Shown: piece after piece, positions 53,938 through 62,599 of the stretch
Position numbering within the stretch: position 1 is the first letter of the stretch
How the letters are laid out: the number at the start of each line of letters is the position of its first letter
Source of the DNA: DATLED01 sp963750255
GTDB taxonomy: Bacteria > Actinomycetota > Acidimicrobiia > Acidimicrobiales > CADCTF01
Assembly: GCA_963750255.1 (NCBI GenBank)
Contig: CAVVPZ010000006.1
Span: 310,001 to 374,000 of the forward strand
Direction: 5' to 3'
Length of the DNA: 64,000 nucleotides
Position numbers and translations under genes: made by a program
Notes under the pieces: generated by a model
What the model saw: the letters and a program-made list of their open reading frames with translations, nothing else
Told to the model about the DNA's origin: nothing
Database searches by the model: none

Positions 53938-55304
53938 TGCCCATCACCGACGTCGACAAGATCGTCACCCGACGGATCGGCATCCCCGAGAGTTGGACGC
54001 TGCGTAGCTACCTCGAAAACGGGGGATACGACGGGTTGCGGAAGGCGCTCGAGATCGGTCCGGAGCAAGTGCAGGCCGAGGTCGATACCGCCAACCTCCT
54101 CGGTCGCGGCGGCGCGGGTTTCGAAGCCGGGAAGAAGTGGTCGTTGCTGCGCGACGCCACCCGCAGTATCTCGTCATCAATGGCGACGAGAGCGAGCCGT
54201 CCACATTCAAAGATCACATGCTCCTCGAGAACGACCCGCACCAGATCATCGAGGGCACGATCATCACTGCGTTACGCCATCCGCGCATCGCAGGCATTCA
54301 TCTACGTGCGTGGCGAGTTCGCCCTCGGCATCGAGCGCATGATGAGCGCAGTCAACGAGGCGTACGAGCACGGGGCGCTCGGCAGCGAACATCTTCGGTT
54401 CCGGGTTCGACCTCGACCTCGTGATCCACCCGGGCGCCGGGGCGTACATCTGTCGGTGAGGAGACTGCGCTGCTCGAAAGTCTCGAGGGCAAGCGTGGGT
54501 TCCCGCGGATCAAGCCCCCCTACTTCCCCGCCGTATCGGCCTCTACGGCGCTCCGACCGTCGTCAACAACGTCGAGACGATGTCGAACATGCCATGGATC
54601 GTCCGCAACGGCGGCGCCGCGTTCGCAGCGCTCGGCGCGGGCCGCACGCACCGGTACCCGAATCTTCGCGGTTTCCGGCCACGTCAACAAGCCGGGCAAC
54701 TACGAGGTCGAGATGGTCAAGACCACCTTTCGCGACATCATCTACGACCCCAAGTCCGGTGCCGGCATCCGCGGCGGCGAGAGTTGAAGGCGTTCATCCC
54801 TGGCGGCGCGCTCCGCACTGGTTCGGGCCGCGAGCAACTCGACATGCCGCTCGGGAGAACAAGGTCGGGGAGCGAGGGCGGCTCGAGGAGGGGGTCGGGA
54901 TCGGTGATCGTGCCATGGACGACACGACGTGCATGGTGCGGGCCGTCGTGGCGCCTCGTCCGGTTCTTCGCCCGGGAATCCTGCGGGCAAGTGCACCCGT
55001 GTCGGGAAGGCACTCGGTGGCTCGACAAGATCATGCACCGCATCGAGTCGGGGGACGGCCGGATGGAGGATCTCGACCTGCTCCTACGGACGTCTGCGAC
55101 AACATCGCCCCGGCGTGCAATGGCCGTCGAAGTGGCCGCCGAACATGACCACATCTGCCCGTTGGGGCCGTCGATCCCGCCTCCGATCGTCTCGGCGCTC
55201 CGCATGTTCCGCGACGAGTTCCTGACCCACAATCAAGGACGGAGCCTGAGCCCGTCGGATGCCTGAGTCGACGTGAGACTCCTGTGCCGAACGGAAAACG
55301 GTGA
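53937..55304 (+). CDS. nuoF: NADH-quinone oxidoreductase subunit F, many indels
   Basis: NuoF binds NADH, FMN and a [4Fe-4S] cluster. Ordered fragments: PESWTLRSYLENGGYDGLRK, LLGRGGAGFEAGKKWSLLRD (NADH/FMN), YLVINGDESEPSTFKDHML, FIYVRGEFALGIERMMSAV, PTVVNNVETMSNMPWI, ELKAFIPGG, and CREGTRWLDKIMHRIESGDG with the cluster Cys. At least ten frame changes occur between 54160 and 55270. Correction would give about 450 residues, ending near GRSLSPSDA or, in another frame, overlapping nuoG by GTGA (stop at 55302-55304). GTG 53937 is the likely start. Confidence 0.8.
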
Positions 55305-57904
55305 CGATCACCGTCGACGGCAAGCCGGTCGAGGCCAAGAAGGGCGAGATGATCATCGCCGCCGCCGAGCGCGCCGGCACCTACATCCCCCGGTTCTGTT
55401 ATCACCCGCGCATGCGGCCCGTGGGCATGTGCCGGATGTGTCTCGTGCAGGTCGTCGGCCCTCGGGGCCCCCAGCTCCAGCCTGCGTGCTTCGTGCCGGT
55501 CGCCGACGGCCAAGAGGTCATCACCGACTCTCCGGCGGTGAAGAAGGCCCAGGACGGTGTCCTCGAGTTCCTTCTCGTCAACCATCCCCTCGACTGCCCG
55601 GTGTGCGACAAGGGCGGCGAGTGCCCGTTGCAGGACCAGACCTACGCGTTCGGCCCCGGCGAGACTCGATTCGTCGAGGAGAAGCGGCACTGGGAGAAGC
55701 CGATCAACCTTTCGCCGCTGGTGCAGATCGACCGCGAGCGGTGCATCCAGTGCGATCGCTGCACCCGCTTCGCTGATGAGGTTGCCGGCGACGCGCTGAT
55801 CGAGTTCATCGGTCGCGGGGCCAAGACCGAGGTCAACACCTTCCCCGATCAACCCTTCTCGTCGTACTTCAGCGGCAACACGGCCCAGATCTGCCCCGTC
55901 GGCGCCCTCGTCACCGTTCCCTACCGCTTCCGGGCCCGTCCGTGGGACCTCGAGCAGGTCGAGAGCACGTGCACGCAGTGCTCGGTCGGTTGCCGAGTTG
56001 CTGTGCAGTCGTCTCGCGACGAGCTCACCCGCTACCTCGGCCTCGACAGCGACCCGGTCAACCACGGTTGGCTCTGCGACAAGGGCCGCTTCTCCTACGA
56101 AGCCGTCAACAGCAGCGAGCGTTTGGGTCAGCCGCTCGTCCGCTCGGGTGACTCGCTGGTGCCGGCGGCCTGGTCCGACGCGCTCGACGCCGCCGCGCTG
56201 GCACTCGGCGACGCTCGTACCGGGTTCGGCGGCGAGTCGATCGGGGTCATCGGCGGCGCCCGCCTGCCCAATGAAGACGCCTACGCGTGGGCCAAGCTGG
56301 CCAAGGGTGTCCTCGGCACCGACTCCGTCGACTGTCAGCTGGGCGACGGGCTTCCGGCTGAGGTCATCCTCGGCATGGCCCGGGCGACGATCGACGACCT
56401 CGACTCGGCGTCGGCCATCGTGCTCTTGTCGCCCGACGTCAAAGAAGAGCTTCCCGTGCTCTATTTGCGACTTCGGGCTGCCGCCGTCGACCACAAGGTT
56501 CGGATCGTCGAGTTGACCCCAACTCGCACGGGTCTGACCCGCTACACCAGCCAGACCATCGGGTACCGGCCCGGCGAAGCCGTCGGCGCCGTTCGTCAAC
56601 TGCTCGACTCCGACGTCGACCTCGGCGATTGTCCCGTCGTCGTGCTCGGTCGTCCGTCGCTCGGCGAGTCGGCCGACTCCGTCGTCGAAGCTGCCGCCGC
56701 TCTGGCCGCGCTGCCCGGCGTCACGTTTCTCTCCGCCCTCCGGCGGGGCAACGTCCACGGCGCCCTCGACGCCGGCCTGGCGCCCGGGTTGCTTCCCGGC
56801 CGCGTCGGCCTCGAGTCGGGTTCGTCATGGTTCGCCGACGGCTGGGGTCGTGTGCCCGAAGGCCGAGGCCGCGACACCGAGGGCATCTTGCGGGCCGCCG
56901 CGGCCGGCGAACTCCAGGCGCTGATCCTGCTCGGCGCCGACCCGCTGGCCGACTTCCCCGACCGCGAACTCGCACGCACCGCGCTCGAGCGGGCGCCGTT
57001 CGTGCTGTCGATCGACATCTTCTCCAGCGAGTCGACGCGCATGGCCGACGTCGTGCTCGCCGCCGCCACCTTCGCCGAGCGCCCGGGCACGACCACCAAC
57101 CTCGAAGGTCGCGTCACCCGCCTGGGCCAAAAGACCACCGCGCCCGAGGTCGCGTGGCCCGACTGGATGATCGCCGTCGAACTCGCCGCCCGCCTGGGTG
57201 AGAACCTCGGCTTCCTCTCCCTCGAGGAGATCGCGGCCGAGATGGAACGCCTGTCGACGGTGCACGCCGGCCTCACCCCCGAGGTCCTCAACGCCCGCGC
57301 CTTCCGCGACGGCGTGCTCGTGCCAATGGCGACGGCTGCCGCCCACACCCACTCGGGCATCGACGCCAGCGCCGACCCCATGTCGACGCCCGGCGTCCTC
57401 CACGTCGAGGAGCAGGGCGCCACCGTCGACGTCGCCGAGGCCCCAGCCGACCCGGCCGAGGAGTCTGACGACTCGCCTGAGGAGTCCGCCGCCGAGGGCG
57501 CGGTCGAGCCTGGCCCGTCGCGACCGGCGATGCTCTCATGGGATCCGACGGCGGTGTCGGCCACGCACGCGCCCAAGGTCGACGCCTACAAGACGCGCCT
57601 CGTCGTCGGTCGCAAGCTCTACGACGCAGGGGTGATGTTGCGCATGTCTCCCTCGCTGGCACCGCTGGCGGCGCCCCCGGTGCTGCGGGTCCATCCGAGC
57701 GACCTCGAGCGGCTCGGCGTGGGCGATGGCGGGCGGGTCCGGCTCCGGTCCAAGCGTCTCACGGTAGACACCATCGAGGTCGAAGCCGACGTCTTCCAAC
57801 CTCGGGGCACGGCCGGGATCCCGTACAACCTGCCCGGGCTCGACACTTCGCTGCTGTTCAGCGTCGACGCCCCGGTGGTCGAAGTCGACTTGGAGTCGGT
57901 GTGA
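55301..57904 (+). CDS. nuoG: NADH-quinone oxidoreductase subunit G
   Basis: Predicted protein of 867 residues from a GTG at 55301. An N-terminal ferredoxin-like domain has CYHPRMRPVGMCRMC, followed by HPLDCPVCDKGGECPL (His-ligated N5-type cluster), CIQCDRCTRF with CPVGAL, and CTQCSVGCRVAV with WLCDKGR (fourth cluster region). A molybdopterin-oxidoreductase-like domain without a cofactor follows. A Pro/Glu-rich insertion (~710-770) precedes the C-terminal domain. The frame is intact despite the damaged upstream genes. It overlaps nuoH by GTGA. Confidence 0.93.
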   Translation: MTITVDGKPVEAKKGEMIIAAAERAGTYIPRFCYHPRMRPVGMCRMCLVQVVGPRGPQLQPACFVPVADGQEVITDSPAVKKAQDGVLEFLLVNHPLDCPVCDKGGECPLQDQTYAFGPGETRFVEEKRHWEKPINLSPLVQIDRERCIQCDRCTRFADEVAGDALIEFIGRGAKTEVNTFPDQPFSSYFSGNTAQICPVGALVTVPYRFRARPWDLEQVESTCTQCSVGCRVAVQSSRDELTRYLGLDSDPVNHGWLCDKGRFSYEAVNSSERLGQPLVRSGDSLVPAAWSDALDAAALALGDARTGFGGESIGVIGGARLPNEDAYAWAKLAKGVLGTDSVDCQLGDGLPAEVILGMARATIDDLDSASAIVLLSPDVKEELPVLYLRLRAAAVDHKVRIVELTPTRTGLTRYTSQTIGYRPGEAVGAVRQLLDSDVDLGDCPVVVLGRPSLGESADSVVEAAAALAALPGVTFLSALRRGNVHGALDAGLAPGLLPGRVGLESGSSWFADGWGRVPEGRGRDTEGILRAAAAGELQALILLGADPLADFPDRELARTALERAPFVLSIDIFSSESTRMADVVLAAATFAERPGTTTNLEGRVTRLGQKTTAPEVAWPDWMIAVELAARLGENLGFLSLEEIAAEMERLSTVHAGLTPEVLNARAFRDGVLVPMATAAAHTHSGIDASADPMSTPGVLHVEEQGATVDVAEAPADPAEESDDSPEESAAEGAVEPGPSRPAMLSWDPTAVSATHAPKVDAYKTRLVVGRKLYDAGVMLRMSPSLAPLAAPPVLRVHPSDLERLGVGDGGRVRLRSKRLTVDTIEVEADVFQPRGTAGIPYNLPGLDTSLLFSVDAPVVEVDLESV

Positions 57905-59085
57905 CCAGCCTCCTCGCCGGCGGCGATCCGCTGCTCAGCGGGAAGATCGACTTCGTCGTCTTCCTCATCGTTTGCCTCAAGACCTTCGTCACCTTTGCCG
58001 TGTTGATGGTCGCCGTGCTCTTCATGGTGTGGTTCGAGCGCAAGGTCATCTCCGACATGCAGAACCGGATCGGGCCCAACCGGGCCGGCCCGTGGGGGCT
58101 GCTCCAGACGTTGGCCGACGGCATCAAACTCTTCTTCAAAGAAGACCTGCTGCCCGAGCGCGCCGACCGGCGCATCTTCCGGCTGGCCCCGTATCTCTCC
58201 GCCGTGCCTGCCTTCTTGTCTTTCGCCATCGTGCCGATCGGCGGGGTGGTGAGCGTGTTCGGCCACCAGACCCGCATGCAGTTGGCCGACCCGCCGGTCG
58301 GCATCCTCTTCCTCCTCGCCATGTCGTCGGTCGCCGTGTACGGCGTGATGCTGGCGGGCTGGTCTTCGGGCTCGAAGTATCCGCTGCTCGGCTCGGTGCG
58401 AGCTTCGGCGCAGATGGTTTCCTACGAAGCGGCACTCGGCCTCGTCGTCGCCACCGTGGTCTTGGTGAGCGGGTCGCTCTACACGAGTGAGATCGTGTCG
58501 TCGCAGTCGGGCAACGTCGCCAACTGGAACCTCATCCGCCTCGGCATCGTCCCGTTCTTCCTCTTTTTGATCGCGGCCACGGCCGAGCTCAACCGACCTC
58601 CCTTCGACCTCGTCGAAGCCGAGCAAGAACTCGTCGGTGGCTTCCACACCGAGTACTCCTCGATTCGGTTCGCCCTGTTCTTCCTGGCCGAGTTCATGAA
58701 CACGGTCACCATGTCGGCTGTGATCGTGACCCTCTTCCTCGGGGGACCGAGCGCGCCGTTCGGCATTGGCGAGGGTATCGGCGGATTCTTCGGGGCTTGG
58801 CTGTTGCCGGTGTTCTGGTTCGTCCTGAAGCTCTTCCTCTTCCTGTTCACCTACGTCTGGTTCCGAGCCACGCTGCCCCGCCTGCGCTACGACCAGTTGA
58901 TGGACCTCGGGTGGAAAGCCCTCATCCCGGCCTCCCTGGCCTGGTTGCTCGTGATCGCCGCCATCACGGTGGAACGCACCTACCTTCTCCTCGCCTTTCC
59001 CGTCCTGATCGTCTGTTGGGCGATGCTGTACCGGGCGCTGGCGCTGGGGCGGGCGACGGTGCAAGAGGAGGACCTGCACGCGTGA
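57901..59085 (+). CDS. nuoH: NADH-quinone oxidoreductase subunit H
   Basis: Predicted membrane protein of 394 residues with about eight helices. RIGPNRAGPWGLLQTLADG, FKEDLLPERAD and AELNRPPFDLVEAEQELVGG are the quinone-site and acidic loops typical of NuoH. It connects the peripheral arm to the proton pumps. GTG 57901 overlaps the nuoG stop; nuoI follows 10 bases later. Confidence 0.94.
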   Translation: MTSLLAGGDPLLSGKIDFVVFLIVCLKTFVTFAVLMVAVLFMVWFERKVISDMQNRIGPNRAGPWGLLQTLADGIKLFFKEDLLPERADRRIFRLAPYLSAVPAFLSFAIVPIGGVVSVFGHQTRMQLADPPVGILFLLAMSSVAVYGVMLAGWSSGSKYPLLGSVRASAQMVSYEAALGLVVATVVLVSGSLYTSEIVSSQSGNVANWNLIRLGIVPFFLFLIAATAELNRPPFDLVEAEQELVGGFHTEYSSIRFALFFLAEFMNTVTMSAVIVTLFLGGPSAPFGIGEGIGGFFGAWLLPVFWFVLKLFLFLFTYVWFRATLPRLRYDQLMDLGWKALIPASLAWLLVIAAITVERTYLLLAFPVLIVCWAMLYRALALGRATVQEEDLHA

Positions 59086-59095
59086 GGAGCACCTG

Positions 59096-59740
59096 ATGGG
59101 AGCACTCGACGGATTCAAGGTGACGTTCCGGCAGATGATGCTGCCGCGCGTCACGACGTCGTATCCCGAGGAGAAGCGCCCGAAGCCCGAGCGTCTCCAC
59201 GGACGACACGTCCTCAACCGCTACGAGGACGGCATGGAGAAGTGCATCGGCTGCGAGTTGTGCGCCGGCGTCTGCCCAGCTCGATGCATCTACGTGCGGG
59301 GCGCCGACAACCCGCCCGACGCCCCCGTCTCACCCGGCGAGCGGTACGGCTTCACCTACGAGATCAACTACCTGCGCTGCATCCATTGCGATCTCTGCGT
59401 CGAGGCGTGCCCGACCGAGGCCATCACCGAGACCAAGCTCTTCGAGTTCTCCTTCACGAACCGGCAAGACGCGATCTACACCAAGGCCGAACTCCTCGTC
59501 GACGACGACGGCAAGCCCCAGAAACTCCCGTGGGAGCACTGGGCCGAGGGCGACGACGACATCACGTCGCAATGGGTCCGTGCCACGGCTCCCTCGGGCG
59601 ACGCGTCGTTCACCGGTGTCGTGCAGTGGTCGGGCGAGCTCGGGCGGGGTGTGCCCGAGGCCGAGATGGCTCAGGCCGACGCCGACGAAGAGACCGGCGA
59701 GGCCTGGTGGGTGCTGTCCCAGAACCGGGGCGGCCAGTGA
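59096..59740 (+). CDS. nuoI: NADH-quinone oxidoreductase subunit I
   Basis: Predicted protein of 214 residues carrying two [4Fe-4S] clusters: CIGCELCAGVCPARC and CIHCDLCVEACPTEA. These are N6a and N6b, which relay electrons to NuoB. The C-terminal ~75 residues extend beyond the shortest homologues and are acidic. It overlaps nuoJ by GTGA. Confidence 0.94.
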   Translation: MGALDGFKVTFRQMMLPRVTTSYPEEKRPKPERLHGRHVLNRYEDGMEKCIGCELCAGVCPARCIYVRGADNPPDAPVSPGERYGFTYEINYLRCIHCDLCVEACPTEAITETKLFEFSFTNRQDAIYTKAELLVDDDGKPQKLPWEHWAEGDDDITSQWVRATAPSGDASFTGVVQWSGELGRGVPEAEMAQADADEETGEAWWVLSQNRGGQ

Positions 59741-60330
59741 CCGCCACGCTCATCGCGCCGCTGCTGCTGGCCACGGCCAGCAAGGTCGACCTCGGCGTCT
59801 TCGTCGTCTGCGCCGTGATCGTGCTCGCTGGCGCCTTCGGTGTCGTCCTGCTCCGCAATCCGGTGCACGCTGCGCTCAGCCTCGTCATGACCCTGTTCGG
59901 CGTGGCCGTGTTGTTCGTCGCTCAAGAGGCACAGTTCTTGGCCGCCGTGCAGGTGATCGTCTACGCCGGCGCCATCGTCGTGCTCTTCCTCTTCGTCATC
60001 ATGTTGCTCGGCGTGGATCGAGACGAGGCGATCGAGGCCGAGACCCTGCCTGGCCAGCGTCCAGCCGCCATCGGGCTGGGTCTCATGGTGCTGGCCCTCG
60101 TCGTCCTCCTCTCCCGCCTCGATCACTGGGCCACTGGCACGCCTTCGGCCCGCGGCGCCGCCGACGCGAGTGCCGAGAACGTGGCGCTGCTCGGACGGTC
60201 GATCTTCACCGACTTCCTCCTCCCGTTCGAGGTCACCGCCGTCTTGTTGGTGATCGCGGTTGTGGGAGCCGTGGTGCTGGCCCGCCGTCCCCCGAAGTTC
60301 ATCGACGAGCCCGAGGAGGCCCGCCGATGA
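59737..60330 (+). CDS. nuoJ: NADH-quinone oxidoreductase subunit J
   Basis: Predicted membrane protein of 197 residues from a GTG at 59737, five helices. LRNPVHAALSLVMTLFGVAV and VQVIVYAGAIVVLFLFVIML match NuoJ helices TM2-TM3, including the pi-bulge region. A hydrophilic loop (~105-145) precedes the last helix. It overlaps nuoK by ATGA. Confidence 0.93.
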   Translation: MTATLIAPLLLATASKVDLGVFVVCAVIVLAGAFGVVLLRNPVHAALSLVMTLFGVAVLFVAQEAQFLAAVQVIVYAGAIVVLFLFVIMLLGVDRDEAIEAETLPGQRPAAIGLGLMVLALVVLLSRLDHWATGTPSARGAADASAENVALLGRSIFTDFLLPFEVTAVLLVIAVVGAVVLARRPPKFIDEPEEARR

Positions 60331-60641
60331 CCGTCGACGGAAGCGCCTACCTCCTGCTCGCCGCGGTGCTCTTCAGCGTCGGGGCCGTCGGGCTGTTGAT
60401 CCGGCGCAATGTGCTGGTGATGTTCATGTGCGTCGAGTTGATGCTCAACGCCGTCAACCTCACGTTCGTCACCTTCGCCCGGATGCTCAACGACATCGGC
60501 GGGCAAGTCGTCGTGTTCTTCGTGCTCGTCGTGGCCGCCGCCGAAGTGGTGGTCGGCCTCGGGATCATCGTGTCGATCTTCCGGCGTCGTACCGGCGATC
60601 AAGCGCCGACCGCTGACGACCTCCACCTCCTCAAGGGCTGA
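60327..60641 (+). CDS. nuoK: NADH-quinone oxidoreductase subunit K
   Basis: Predicted membrane protein of 104 residues, three helices. The conserved Glu in FMCVELMLNAVNLTFV and a second in VVAAAEVVVGLGI are the proton-path residues of NuoK. The length is typical for the family. nuoL follows 11 bases downstream. Confidence 0.94.
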   Translation: MTVDGSAYLLLAAVLFSVGAVGLLIRRNVLVMFMCVELMLNAVNLTFVTFARMLNDIGGQVVVFFVLVVAAAEVVVGLGIIVSIFRRRTGDQAPTADDLHLLKG

Positions 60642-60652
60642 CCCCGATCACC

Positions 60653-62599
60653 ATGGACCTCTTGGACGCCGTCTGGCTCATCCCCGCCCTGCCGCTGGCG
60701 GGGTTCCTCACCCTCGTCGTCGCCGGCCGCAAACTCGGCGAACCGCTGGCCGGTTGGCTGGCGACGTCGGCCATGGGCGGCGCCTTCCTCACCACAGTCG
60801 TGCTCTTCGTCGAAATGCTCACGTTGCACGGCGAAGAGCGGCGGCACATCGTCAAGCTGTTCGCTTGGGTGCCTGTCGGCGGCTTCTCCGTCGACGTGGG
60901 CTTCCTGCTCGACCCGCTTTCGATCACGATGGCGCTCTTCGTGACCGGCATCGGCACGCTCATCCACCTGTACTCCATCGGCTACATGCACGGCGACGAA
61001 CGGTTTTCGAAGTTCTTCGTCTACCTCAACCTGTTCGCGTTCTCGATGTTGATGTTGGTACTCGCCGACAACTTCCTCCTCAGCTTCCTGGGGTGGGAAG
61101 GCGTTGGCGCCTGCTCGTACTTCCTCATCTCGTTCTGGTTCACCCGCGAATCCGCAGCCGTCGCCGGCAAGAAGGCGTTCGTCACCAACCGGATCGGCGA
61201 CTTCGGCTTCATGGTCGCCATGTTCCTGCTCTTCTCCAGCCTCGGCACCCTCGACTACTGGGGCGGCACCTCGGTGTTCGCCGAGGTCGAGCGGTTGCCG
61301 CAATACACGGCGTCGGCCATCGTCTTGCTCCTGTTCTTGGGAGCGGCGGGCAAGTCGGCCCAGCTCCCGCTCTACGTGTGGCTCCCCGACGCCATGGAGG
61401 GTCCCACCCCCGTCTCGGCGCTCATCCACGCCGCCACCATGGTGACCGCCGGCGTCTACCTCCTGGTGCGTTCGGCGCCGCTGCTCGAGCACGCTGACCC
61501 GTCGGTCACCCTGTTCATTGCCGGCATCGGCGCGCTCACCGCCCTGTTCGCCGCCACCGTGGCGTGTGCTCAGGACGACATCAAGAAGGTGCTCGCCTAT
61601 TCGACGGTCAGCCAACTCGGCTACATGGTGCTCGCCGTCGGGTCGGGCGCCTACGTCGCCGCCATTTTCCACATGATCACGCACGCCTTCTTCAAGGCAC
61701 TGCTGTTCCTCGGGGCCGGCTCCGTGATCCACGGCATGCACGACGAGCAGGACATGAAGCGCATGGGTGCCCTCCGCAAGTGGATGCCGATCACGTGGGC
61801 CACATTCATGATCGGCTGGCTTGCCATCTCGGGTGTGCCGCCACTGTCGGGCTTCTGGTCCAAAGACGAAATCCTGGCCGGCGCCTTCGGCCGGAGTCCG
61901 CTCCTGTGGGCCGTCGGGGTCGTCACTGCACTCCTCACCGCGTACTACATGAGCCGGCAAGTGTTCCTCGTCTTCTACGGCGGCGAGCGGTGGCGCCACG
62001 CGGCCGAGCCCGAGAGCGAGGCCGCGCCGGCGGATGCTCACGGTGATCATGCTGCCGAGCCCCATGAGTCGCCGTGGCTGATGACGCTTCCCCTCGTCGT
62101 GTTGGCGGCGCTGGCGTCGGTGGCCGGCTTGCTCAACCTCCCCCTCTTCCACTCGACCCTTTTCTTGGAGAAGTGGCTCGAGCCCGCCCTGGGCGAGACG
62201 GCACACCACAGCCTGGCCACCGGCACCAAACTGGCGTTGGCCCTCGTCGCCACGCTTGCCGCCGCCGCCGGCATCGGGTTCGCATACGTGACGTGGTTCC
62301 GCCGGCAACCGGCTGACAACGCCGGCCTCGAGCCCGACGTCCTCAAGCGGGCCTGGGGCCTCGACGCGGCGTACGCCGCCGTCGTCGGAGGACCCGGTCG
62401 GGCCGCAGCCGCGTGGACCGCCTTCACCTTCGACAAGCGGATCATCGACGGCGCCGTGAATGGCGTCGCCACGCTGGTTCGCGAGGGAGGCGGGCAGTTG
62501 CGCAAGGTGCAGACCGGCTACGTCAGGAACTACGCCCTCGGCCTCGCCGGTGGCGTCGTCCTCCTCCTCCTCTGGATGCTCGTGAAGGTGGGCCTGTGA
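60653..62599 (+). CDS. nuoL: NADH-quinone oxidoreductase subunit L
   Basis: Predicted antiporter-like proton pump of 648 residues with about 16 helices. FLLSFLGWEGVGACSYFLIS has the key Glu; LPLYVWLPDAMEGPTPVSAL and SALIHAATMVTAGVYLLVR contain the conserved Lys/His region; the C-terminal lateral helix follows residue ~520. It overlaps nuoM by GTGA. Confidence 0.94.
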   Translation: MDLLDAVWLIPALPLAGFLTLVVAGRKLGEPLAGWLATSAMGGAFLTTVVLFVEMLTLHGEERRHIVKLFAWVPVGGFSVDVGFLLDPLSITMALFVTGIGTLIHLYSIGYMHGDERFSKFFVYLNLFAFSMLMLVLADNFLLSFLGWEGVGACSYFLISFWFTRESAAVAGKKAFVTNRIGDFGFMVAMFLLFSSLGTLDYWGGTSVFAEVERLPQYTASAIVLLLFLGAAGKSAQLPLYVWLPDAMEGPTPVSALIHAATMVTAGVYLLVRSAPLLEHADPSVTLFIAGIGALTALFAATVACAQDDIKKVLAYSTVSQLGYMVLAVGSGAYVAAIFHMITHAFFKALLFLGAGSVIHGMHDEQDMKRMGALRKWMPITWATFMIGWLAISGVPPLSGFWSKDEILAGAFGRSPLLWAVGVVTALLTAYYMSRQVFLVFYGGERWRHAAEPESEAAPADAHGDHAAEPHESPWLMTLPLVVLAALASVAGLLNLPLFHSTLFLEKWLEPALGETAHHSLATGTKLALALVATLAAAAGIGFAYVTWFRRQPADNAGLEPDVLKRAWGLDAAYAAVVGGPGRAAAAWTAFTFDKRIIDGAVNGVATLVREGGGQLRKVQTGYVRNYALGLAGGVVLLLLWMLVKVGL

